Assembly: GCF_014192055.1 (NCBI RefSeq)
Contig: NZ_JACHXM010000002.1
Span: 236,590 to 288,389, forward strand
DNA from: Halomonas organivorans
Lineage (GTDB): Bacteria; Pseudomonadota; Gammaproteobacteria; Pseudomonadales; Halomonadaceae
DNA length: 51,800 bases
Direction: 5' to 3'
A program made the position numbers and the translations under genes. The notes beneath the pieces were generated by a model. It ran no database searches and had not been told where the DNA came from. It saw nothing but the letters and a program-made list of their open reading frames with translations. This document shows positions 44,792 to 51,800 of the stretch, piece after piece (position 1 is the first letter of the stretch; every line of letters begins with the position of its first letter).

Positions 44792-45743
44792 TGCGCAGGC
44801 CCAGCTCGTAGGGATGCGGGGCGAGATAGGACTGGGCACGGATGTAGTCGGAGCCGTGGCGCTTGAGATAGTGATTGAGCAGCCGCATGGGCACCGCCAG
44901 GGGCACCTGCTGGAGGCGATACTCCTCCACCACGGCCAGCAGGTCCTGGCGGGTCTCGCCATCCAGGGCGCGCTTGAGATAGCCCATCACGTGCATCAAG
45001 GCGTTGGTGTGGGACTTGCGGGTGGCCGGCCGCGACAGCGCCGCCATGAAGCGCTGCAGGTAGTGGGCCATGGCCTCCTCCACCGGCACCTGGTGGGCCT
45101 CGGCCAGGTAGCGGCCCAGCTCGCGATAGGTCTCCACCCGATGCGCCATGAGCAGGAACTTCTGGCGGCTGTGGAACTGCAGCAGGGCATGATGGCTGGG
45201 CGCCGGTTCGACGCTGCGCTTCCAGTCGTCCAGGGCATAGATGCGGGTGATGAAGTTCTCGCGCAGCACCGGGTCGTTGAGCCGAGCTTCCTCCTCCAGC
45301 GGCAGTTCCGGAAAGCCGCGGCGCAAGGCACGCACGAAGGCGCCCGAATCGGCATGGCTGGGCATGCCGTTGGGATGATAGACCTTGACCCGCTCGAGCC
45401 CGCAGCTGGGCGAGCCTTTCATCAAGATGAAGCCACGCAGGTGGCGGTGCGCCTCGATGAAGGTCTCGCTTACCTCTTCCAATCTCTCGGTGACGTCCAG
45501 CGTCTCGTCGACGGTGCCCTTGACGCGGGGCGTCTCGCCGCTCTTCCCGACCAGGCGGATCGGCTCGCGGGGCACGCCCAGCCCGGCCGCCAGCTCCGGG
45601 CAGAAGGGCTCGAACGCGAAGCGCTCCGCGAGCACCTGTAGACAGTAGCGCGACCGCTTGTGACCGCCGTTGTAGCGCACCTCCTGGCCGGTCAGGCAGG
45701 CGCTGATGCCGACCGGGATGCCGTGCTGTGATTGCTGCGCCAT
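44781..45743 (-). CDS. DUF523 - DUF1722 (YbgA) fusion protein
   Basis: The 320-residue protein has DUF523 at ~10-150 (VGISACLTGQEVRYNGGHKR, CPELAAGLGVPREPIRLVGK, GFILMKGSPSCGLERVKVYH) and DUF1722/YbgA at ~195-310 (LLQFHSRQKFLLMAHRVETY, HTNALMHVMGYLKRALDGET). The Cys residues of DUF523 suggest an iron-sulfur or metal site. DUF523 is linked to 2-thiouracil desulfurase activity in some members, and YbgA is usually next to photolyase genes, which are absent here. CAGGAGC precedes the start. Confidence 0.88.
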   Translation of the reverse strand: MAQQSQHGIPVGISACLTGQEVRYNGGHKRSRYCLQVLAERFAFEPFCPELAAGLGVPREPIRLVGKSGETPRVKGTVDETLDVTERLEEVSETFIEAHRHLRGFILMKGSPSCGLERVKVYHPNGMPSHADSGAFVRALRRGFPELPLEEEARLNDPVLRENFITRIYALDDWKRSVEPAPSHHALLQFHSRQKFLLMAHRVETYRELGRYLAEAHQVPVEEAMAHYLQRFMAALSRPATRKSHTNALMHVMGYLKRALDGETRQDLLAVVEEYRLQQVPLAVPMRLLNHYLKRHGSDYIRAQSYLAPHPYELGLRNAI

Positions 45744-45822
45744 GCCAAGCGCTCCTGTGCCAGTGACTGCCATGCGCACAGGATAACGCCGGGCGCCTGG
45801 GCTCGCGAGATGCCAGGCCCGA

Positions 45823-45903
45823 TCAGGCGCGCGCCTCGCGATGCTGGAACAGCATGAACTGCCGGAACAGCTCGGCCTGGCTACCGATGTTGAGCTTGGC
45901 ATG
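45823..45903 (-). pseudogene. C-terminal remnant of a LuxR-family regulator
   Basis: Minus-strand translation ends HAKLNIGSQAELFRQFML followed by FQHREARA and a stop (45823-45825). HAKLNIGSQAELF fits the last recognition-helix region of LuxR/GerE HTH domains (consensus ...KL-N/G-I-x-S/x-R-x-E-L/A). No upstream LuxR-like sequence continues in any frame before the ChaN gene, so only about 25 codons remain. Short matches can be accidental. Confidence 0.4.
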
Positions 45904-46041
45904 GCCGCTCAGGATCAGCCCGGCACGGCAGCACAACGCGCCGGGGCACCTCGCGCCATGCAAGCCAGTTAGGCATCCGGGGACTTTGCCGCCACACCCG
46001 CCCCGGGTAGTCTGGCGCCAGGACCACTTGCCGGAGCACGC

Positions 46042-47184
46042 ATGTTCCCTCGCCCCGCCAGCGCCCTCGCCGCCCTCGCCCTGTGGCTTGGCCTCGCCAC
46101 GCCGGCAGCCGCCGAAACGCGCGACTGCCCGGCCCCGGGTCAGTGGCTGTCCGGCGACGGTGCTCCGGTGGCCGACGACGCCCTGCTCGGCGCCATGGCC
46201 CAACGCCGGGTGCTGCTGCTGGGCGAGCGGCACGATCGCCCCGACCATCATCGCTGGCAGTTGCATACCCTGGCCGGGCTGCTTGCGCTGCACCCGAAGC
46301 TGATGATCGGCCTGGAAATGCTTCCGCGAGAGGCCCAGCCGGCGTTGGACGCCTGGGTGGCCGGAGAACTCGGCGAGGCCGAGTTCCTGGCCGCCAGCCA
46401 CTGGTATCGGCACTGGGGGCTCGATCCCGATCTCTATTGGCCCATCCTGCACTTCGCACGCCTGCACAGGGTGCCGCTGGTGGCGCTGAACGTCTCGCGC
46501 GCGCTACGCCATCGGCTGTCTCGCGAGGGGTGGAACCGCGTGCCACTCGCGGAGCGCTTCGGCATCACCGCGCCGGCCCCGGCCTCGCCTGCCTATCGCC
46601 ACGAGCTGGAGGACAGCTTCTCCGAACACGGCTTCGACCTGGACGACGAGGCCAAGGCCACCTTCGTCGCTGCCCAACTGGTGTGGGACCGTGCCATGGC
46701 CAGCGGCCTGGCACAGGCCGCCGAGGGCGACGGCCTGGTGGTGGGACTGATGGGATCTCGCCACCTGGCCGGCGGCCACGGCGTGCCGCATCAGCTGGCG
46801 GACCTGGGCATCCCGGATGCCGCGGTACTGCTGCCCCAGGACGCGGCCGCTGCCTGCGACCCAATGCCCCGAGGCCAGGCCGACGGTTTCTTCGTCATGG
46901 CGACCTCCCTCGATGACACCGCGCCCGCCCCGCGGCGGCTGGGCATCCGCCTCGGTCCCGGGCCATACGACATGGTCGTCCAAGCGGTGGCCGCGGACTC
47001 CGTGGCAGCGGCCTCCGGCCTGCGCGAGGGAGATCGCCTCGTCTCGGCGGCCGGGCGACCGCTGGACGCCCCCGGCGCTCTGCTTGCCCTGCTCGACGAC
47101 ATGCTCCCCGGCACCGCCCTGCCCCTCGTGGTGGAGCGGGACGGTCGACGCCGAGAGCTGCTGGCCCGCTTTCCGGCCCCATGA
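46042..47184 (+). CDS. ChaN-family haem-binding protein with C-terminal PDZ domain
   Basis: The 380-residue exported protein has a signal peptide (ALAALALWLGLATPAAAE). The ChaN domain (~45-260) has VLLLGERHDRPDHHRWQLHT, MIGLEMLPREAQPALDAWVA, ASHWYRHWGLDPDLYWPILH, and LVVGLMGSRHLAGGHGVPHQ. A PDZ-like domain (~295-375) has GPYDMVVQAVAADSVAAASG and LREGDRLVSAAGR. ChaN proteins bind haem and are linked to iron uptake. No lipobox cysteine is obvious, so it may be soluble in the periplasm. No strong Shine-Dalgarno is visible. Confidence 0.85.
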   Translation: MFPRPASALAALALWLGLATPAAAETRDCPAPGQWLSGDGAPVADDALLGAMAQRRVLLLGERHDRPDHHRWQLHTLAGLLALHPKLMIGLEMLPREAQPALDAWVAGELGEAEFLAASHWYRHWGLDPDLYWPILHFARLHRVPLVALNVSRALRHRLSREGWNRVPLAERFGITAPAPASPAYRHELEDSFSEHGFDLDDEAKATFVAAQLVWDRAMASGLAQAAEGDGLVVGLMGSRHLAGGHGVPHQLADLGIPDAAVLLPQDAAAACDPMPRGQADGFFVMATSLDDTAPAPRRLGIRLGPGPYDMVVQAVAADSVAAASGLREGDRLVSAAGRPLDAPGALLALLDDMLPGTALPLVVERDGRRRELLARFPAP

Positions 47185-47452
47185 ACCGCGACCGACGCGA
47201 TCCATGCCACCCTGTCATCTTTTTCACCCTGGCGCCTGCCTGTTGCGCCGCGTCTTAAGAGTTCCTTAAGCCAGCTCCGCCAGGCTGGCGCCCGCCTGGC
47301 AGATGACCATGACGATTCCTTCAGAACTAGCCGAAAGTCGGGGGCCAGGACCCCTCATCCAGGTGAAACGTCCATAGTGATCGAGTCGGTCATGTAGTAG
47401 AATTACGCACGCTTTTTCAACCCCTCCTCCTCTACCTCAGGATGCTTTCGTC

Positions 47453-48937
47453 ATGCTGACAAGATGTCGTACGCAACACTGGCTCCGGCAACGCGACCGG
47501 CTGCCAGGTTTTGTCGTGCTCGCCGCCCTGCTGCTGTTCAGCCCTCAGGTGCTGGCCGCCGGGGCCGGCGAGCTGAATCTCACCTACTCGTTGAGCGGCT
47601 TCATTGCCGTCACGCTGTTCATCGTTGCCTATGGCCTGGTCATGGCAGAGGAACAGCTGCACATGCGCAAGTCGAAGCCCGTGCTGGTCGCGGCGGGCCT
47701 TATCTGGACGTTGATCGGCTGGGTCTACGTCCAGGAAGGCCTGCCGGATGCCGCCGAGCACGCCTTCAAGGAAACCCTGCTCGAATACACCGAACTGCTG
47801 CTCTTCCTGCTGGTGGCGATGACCTACGTCAACGCCATGGAGGAACGCCGCGTCTTCGACAAGCTGCGCGCCTGGATGGTGGAAAAGGGCTTCAGCTATC
47901 GTGCCCTGTACTGGATCACCGGCATCCTCGCCTTCTGGATCTCGACCGTCGCCAACAACCTGACCACCGCGATGCTGATGTGTGCGGTGGTGCTCAAGGT
48001 GGCCGAGGGCGACAAGCGCTTCATCGGCCTGTGCTGCATCAACATCGTGGTGGCCTCCAACGCCGGCGGCGCCTTCAGCCCCTTCGGCGACATCACCACG
48101 CTGATGGTCTGGCAGTCCAAGCTGGTCGAGTTCCAGGAGTTCTTCGAGCTGCTGGGGCCATCGCTGGTCAACTATCTGGTGCCGGCGATCATCATGAGCC
48201 TGTTCATCCAGAACAAGAAGCCCAGTGCCCTCGAGGAGCATATCTGGCTCAAGCGCGGCGCTCGGCGGATCGTCCTGCTGTTCCTGCTGACGATCGTCAT
48301 CTCCGTACTGTGCCACACCGTGCTGCACCTGCCGCCGGCACTGGGCATGATGACCGGCCTGGGCTTCCTGCAGTTCTTCGGCTACTACCTGCGCCGCAGC
48401 CTGCCGCGCTCGCTTGAGCGCAAGCGCACCCGCTACAGCCAGCGCGGAGACTGGCGCAAGCTGGAGTCGCTGGGCAGCGTGGTGCCATTCGACGTCTTCA
48501 CCCGGATCGCCCGCTCCGAGTGGGACACCCTGCTGTTCTTCTACGGCGTGGTGATGAGCGTCGGCGGCCTGGGCTTCATGGGCTATCTGGGCCTGCTCTC
48601 CCAGACCCTCTATGCCGGCTGGGATCCGACCTGGGCCAACGTGGTACTGGGCCTGGTCTCGGCGGTAGTCGATAACATCCCGGTGATGTTCGCGGTGATC
48701 TCCATGAACCCCGACATGGCCATGGGCAACTGGCTACTGATCACCCTGACCGCCGGCGTCGGCGGCAGCCTGCTGTCGGTGGGCTCCGCCGCCGGGGTGG
48801 CGCTGATGGGCCAGGCCCGCGGCATCTACACCTTCGCCGCCCACATGCGCTGGGCGCCGGTCATTGCACTTGGCTACGTCGCCAGCGTGCTGACCCACCT
48901 GTGGATCAACGCCGACAGCTTCACGGTCTTCCACTGA
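47453..48937 (+). CDS. nhaD: Na+/H+ antiporter NhaD
   Basis: The 494-residue protein has an N-terminal signal-like segment (LPGFVVLAALLLFSPQVLAA) and about 12 further hydrophobic segments. NhaD signatures are LLFLLVAMTYVNAMEERRVF, WISTVANNLTTAMLMCAVVL, VASNAGGAFSPFGDITTLMV, and VVDNIPVMFAVISMNPDMAM. NhaD exports Na+ (and Li+) in exchange for H+ at alkaline pH and is typical of marine and halophilic gammaproteobacteria. CAGGATG precedes the ATG by about 10 bases. The 268 bp upstream contains CTTAAG repeats near 47255-47275 and presumably its promoter. Confidence 0.94.
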   Translation: MLTRCRTQHWLRQRDRLPGFVVLAALLLFSPQVLAAGAGELNLTYSLSGFIAVTLFIVAYGLVMAEEQLHMRKSKPVLVAAGLIWTLIGWVYVQEGLPDAAEHAFKETLLEYTELLLFLLVAMTYVNAMEERRVFDKLRAWMVEKGFSYRALYWITGILAFWISTVANNLTTAMLMCAVVLKVAEGDKRFIGLCCINIVVASNAGGAFSPFGDITTLMVWQSKLVEFQEFFELLGPSLVNYLVPAIIMSLFIQNKKPSALEEHIWLKRGARRIVLLFLLTIVISVLCHTVLHLPPALGMMTGLGFLQFFGYYLRRSLPRSLERKRTRYSQRGDWRKLESLGSVVPFDVFTRIARSEWDTLLFFYGVVMSVGGLGFMGYLGLLSQTLYAGWDPTWANVVLGLVSAVVDNIPVMFAVISMNPDMAMGNWLLITLTAGVGGSLLSVGSAAGVALMGQARGIYTFAAHMRWAPVIALGYVASVLTHLWINADSFTVFH

Positions 48938-48971
48938 ACACGGCCGGCCCCGGCGGGCCGGTATCCACTCT

Positions 48972-49005
48972 ACGCGCGGCGGGCCCTGGCCCGCCGCGCG
49001 TTCTT
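48972..49005 (+). terminator. Terminator of nhaD
   Basis: ACGCGCGGCGGGC (48972-48984) pairs with GCCCGCCGCGCGT (48989-49001) around a 4-base loop, followed by a short TCTTT run. Confidence 0.8.
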
Positions 49006-49075
49006 TCATGGCCACCGTTTTCACCTCGATATTCCGACGTCGACACTCTGGCGCCATCGGTCTCGGGTTCCAGGC

Positions 49076-49546
49076 CTATCTCTCCAAGCCCAGGCGCCGG
49101 TGCCATTCGGCCAGGCTCTCGTCCGGGTAGCCGGCGAAACAGCGATCGTCGGGCCCCGCCTCGACGTCGACCCAGGATGCCTTGCTGTCCAGCATCAGGT
49201 GGACACGCTCCGGCGGCACCGGCAATTCGGTATCGATCGCCGAGGCGAAGGGATGCACCAGCTCGGGCCAGTGGGGATCATGGACCCACAGCGCGCTGCC
49301 GCAGCGCGAACAGAAGTGCCGCTCGCCGCTGCTCGTTTCGCCGTCGATGACCGCACGATAGACCGTCTCATGTTCAGCGCCCTCGACCTCCAGGGTCGCG
49401 GCGAGCGCTCCGAGATTGATGGCGTATCCGCCACCACCCGCGGTCTTGCGACAGATCGAGCAATAGCAACGGTTGAAGGGATAGGGGTGCGGCGCCTCCA
49501 CGCGAAAGCGTATCGACCCGCAATGGCAGGATCCTTCTAGCTTCAT
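49076..49546 (-). CDS. GFA/CENP-V-fold family protein
   Basis: The 156-residue protein has the zinc cysteines of the GFA family: EGSCHCGSIRFRVE at the start, NRCYCSICRKTAGGGGYAIN, and ERHFCSRCGSALWVHDPHWP. It is longer than the GFA protein at 9486-9914 and shows limited similarity to it, so the two are not recent duplicates. GGAGAGG precedes the ATG. Function beyond metal binding is unknown. Confidence 0.88.
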   Translation of the reverse strand: MKLEGSCHCGSIRFRVEAPHPYPFNRCYCSICRKTAGGGGYAINLGALAATLEVEGAEHETVYRAVIDGETSSGERHFCSRCGSALWVHDPHWPELVHPFASAIDTELPVPPERVHLMLDSKASWVDVEAGPDDRCFAGYPDESLAEWHRRLGLER

Positions 49547-49627
49547 GGTGCCTCTCCTCGGGCTGCGCTGTCGCCCACAGCCTAGCCGATGAGAACCTCT
49601 TGCGGTGGGCCATCGGCCACGCCAATG

Positions 49628-49657
49628 AAATGGCCGGGGCAATGGCCCCGGCCATTT
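49628..49657. terminator. Bidirectional hairpin
   Basis: AAATGGCCGGGGC (49628-49640) pairs perfectly over 13 bp with GCCCCGGCCATTT (49645-49657) around AATG. The A/T bases at the stem ends give weak T-tails on both strands. It ends the small secreted-protein gene on the minus strand. Confidence 0.75.
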
Positions 49658-49671
49658 CCTGTCCGCGTGGC

Positions 49672-49947
49672 TCACCGCCACCAGGGATTGGTCTCGCGAA
49701 CGTCCTGACGCCGCATCGGCCTGTCGATCTTGCGGCTGAGCGGCTGCTGCAGTGGTTCGCTGCGCATTTCCCAGGCATCGCCTGAGGCAAGCAGCATCGG
49801 GCTCTCGCCGATCTGCAGCGCAGTGTCGTTCCCGGCGGTGCGGAGGTCGGCGGAAGGCGATACCGACATGAGCGGCTCCATGGCCATCAGTGAACCGCAT
49901 GTCATCAGCCCCACGACCAATGACGTCGCCAGAATCATGCGTTTCAT
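49672..49947 (-). CDS. Small secreted hypothetical protein
   Basis: The 91-residue protein has a signal peptide (KRMILATSLVVGLMTCGSLM, cleaved near AMA/E). The mature part of about 68 residues is polar with no cysteine: MSVSPSADLRTAGNDTALQI, then SRKIDRPMRRQDVRETNPWW. I recognise no family. GAGGTG precedes the ATG, and a strong hairpin follows the stop, which supports a real gene. Predicted periplasmic; function unknown. Confidence 0.7.
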   Translation of the reverse strand: MKRMILATSLVVGLMTCGSLMAMEPLMSVSPSADLRTAGNDTALQIGESPMLLASGDAWEMRSEPLQQPLSRKIDRPMRRQDVRETNPWWR

Positions 49948-50264
49948 GGGACACCTCAACGATTCTACGATCCGTATTGCAAAGCATGCACCCGGCCGAC
50001 ACGATGCTCGACCGGGGCACGACCGTGCCACCAGCCATGCCCGTCCTGGTGTGGTGGAGAGGAGTTGCGGGGGAAAGTGGGGACCCGTGGGAGGCCCCAG
50101 GTTCTCGGCGCTTCGCCTTCTGGCCGCCTTGGGTGGGCGCCCGGCGTTGGCTTCTTCACTATAGCTCTCGGCCACCCTTGCGAGAGGCCAATGAAAAAAA
50201 GTCCGGCTGCCGGGGCCGGCGTGTCGCTGATCTCGCTTGCCAAACCGGCCCGATGCGCTTGCGC
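49948..50264. other. 317 bp intergenic region with a probable minus-strand terminator
   Basis: No gene was recognised. At 50203-50207 and 50215-50219 a short CCGGC/GCCGG stem is followed on the minus strand by seven T residues (plus 50194-50200), a likely terminator for the isomerase gene ending at 50265. The rest presumably carries the promoter of the small secreted protein. Confidence 0.55.
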
Positions 50265-50999
50265 TCAGCGCAACCCGTCCAGGTCGCCAAGCGGCCATGG
50301 GGTAGCCTCGACGGCCGACAGGCGACGAAGTGCCGCCCATAGCGTCACCTGGTTGGCGGTCAACACGCGCCTGCCCGCCTCTGCCTGCAGGGCCGCCAGC
50401 ACGCCGAGGCTGTTGACGGCGGTATCGGGGATCAACAGCGGCGCGGTGGCCTCTGGATGCTGCGCGCGCAGGGATCTCACCTCGTACAGGATGTCAGCCG
50501 CATGGGAATCGGCGGCATAGGGGCAGTCGAGGGACTTCACCGTGCCCGCCGACACCCCCGCCTCGCGCAGGAAGCTCACCAGGCGCAGGGTGACGTCGTC
50601 GGGATAGGGGCTCAGCAGGTCCACCTGGCGGTGACCCAGCGCCTCGAGGACCTCCAGGAAGGCCAGTGCGGTGCTGGTGACCGGCACGTCCAGGACCGTT
50701 TCCAGTCGCTTGGCCTGTTCGCGGGCCCACTCGAGCCCGCCGATGAAGCTGGCGCTGGTGCAGGCCCAGATCACGGCCCCGGCGCCCTGAGCGACGAGTT
50801 CGCGGCCTACCGGCGCAAGCCGCTCGGGGTCACCGAGGGCCAGCAGCGCCGCCGGGGAATGATGGCCATCGCTGGACACCCTGCCCACCAGGAAACGGGG
50901 CGACTCCCCGCCCTGGCGCGCGGCCAGCTCGTGCCACTCGTAGTCGTCCGGGCCGTCATCGGGCAGCAGGATGCCAAGCCGGGCGTCGGAGATGCTCAT
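50265..50999 (-). CDS. Maleate isomerase/Asp-Glu racemase-family protein
   Basis: The 244-residue protein has RLGILLPDDGPDDYEWHELA at the start, the first catalytic cysteine in AVIWACTSASFIGGLEWARE, VTSTALAFLEVLEALGHRQV and VDLLSPYPDDVTLRLVSFLR. The second half has LIPDTAVNSLGVLAALQAEA, where the maleate isomerase second Cys is replaced by Asp or Thr; Cys in LDCPYAADSHA lies elsewhere. It may be a racemase, decarboxylase or isomerase of the AMDase superfamily. GGAGG precedes the ATG by 9 bases. Confidence 0.82.
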   Translation of the reverse strand: MSISDARLGILLPDDGPDDYEWHELAARQGGESPRFLVGRVSSDGHHSPAALLALGDPERLAPVGRELVAQGAGAVIWACTSASFIGGLEWAREQAKRLETVLDVPVTSTALAFLEVLEALGHRQVDLLSPYPDDVTLRLVSFLREAGVSAGTVKSLDCPYAADSHAADILYEVRSLRAQHPEATAPLLIPDTAVNSLGVLAALQAEAGRRVLTANQVTLWAALRRLSAVEATPWPLGDLDGLR

Positions 51000-51152
51000 C
51001 GGACGCGGTCCTCCGTGAGTGTCGAGATGATTGCCCCGAAACTCTAGCAGGGCGCTCGACGCTGCCCAAGACATCGCCACATGACCATCTCGCTAGCTCC
51101 ACGGCCTCCTCCATGGACACTTTCTCTCTGCCCCTTCGCCTGCTTGCCGTCG

Positions 51153-51800
<648 letters not shown>

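Overview
The window is high-GC DNA with dense bacterial gene packing and good Shine-Dalgarno sites. The NhaD-type Na+/H+ antiporter, the polyol ABC system, the MocR/LysE pair and the REP-like intergenic repeats suggest a halophilic gammaproteobacterium, most likely Halomonadaceae. That assignment is inference; no rRNA or tRNA gene was seen.

Region 1 (1-5.8 kb) starts with about 3.6 tandem copies of a ~179 bp REP/BIME unit. Next comes a minus-strand module of ECF42 type: an ECF sigma factor with a C-terminal TPR-like extension, a DGPF/YCII protein, a DGPF-PhnB fusion, DUF1428 and PhnB-like proteins, and a cupin overlapping the sigma gene. A TGTCGA-N17-CGAC site precedes the fusion gene and matches the reported ECF42 promoter. 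PhzF and a divergent LysE exporter/MocR regulator pair follow.

Region 2 (8-13 kb) holds an AmtB ammonium transporter, a GFA protein, and a CLC-CBS protein with Tyr where the gating Glu normally sits. Its gene overlaps that of an orphan PotD-like binding protein. Region 3 (13-24.6 kb) is accessory redox metabolism: two SDRs, a cyclophilin-like protein, two cupin/CMD-type secreted proteins, RibD-like and F420-reductase-like proteins, a serine hydrolase, two MFS transporters and two paralogous LysR regulators.

Region 4 (24.7-41.5 kb) is the most informative. It looks like a complete tetritol (erythritol-type) catabolic island. It has a sugar ABC importer with a DUF2291 protein, an EryA-like FGGY kinase, an EryB/GlpD-like flavoprotein dehydrogenase, a Hyi/EryC-superfamily isomerase, an EryH-like TIM, an EryI-like RpiB, transaldolase and transketolase, and two SorC-family (EryD-like) regulators. 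Predicted flow is tetritol to tetritol phosphate, tetrulose phosphate, erythrose 4-phosphate and then the pentose phosphate pathway. A type II lumazine synthase (RibH2) under an FMN riboswitch lies inside the island. Two near-identical 25 bp sites overlap the divergent rpiB and tal promoters, and a different ACAAC-type repeat marks the kinase/transporter operons.

Region 5 (41.8-51.8 kb) is mostly housekeeping: a Spy/CpxP-like protein, a YbaK-type deacylase, an acetyltransferase, a methyltransferase/DUF523-DUF1722 pair, a ChaN-PDZ protein, NhaD, a second GFA protein, a small secreted protein, a maleate isomerase-like protein and a ZnuA gene cut by the window end within a long Asp-His repeat.
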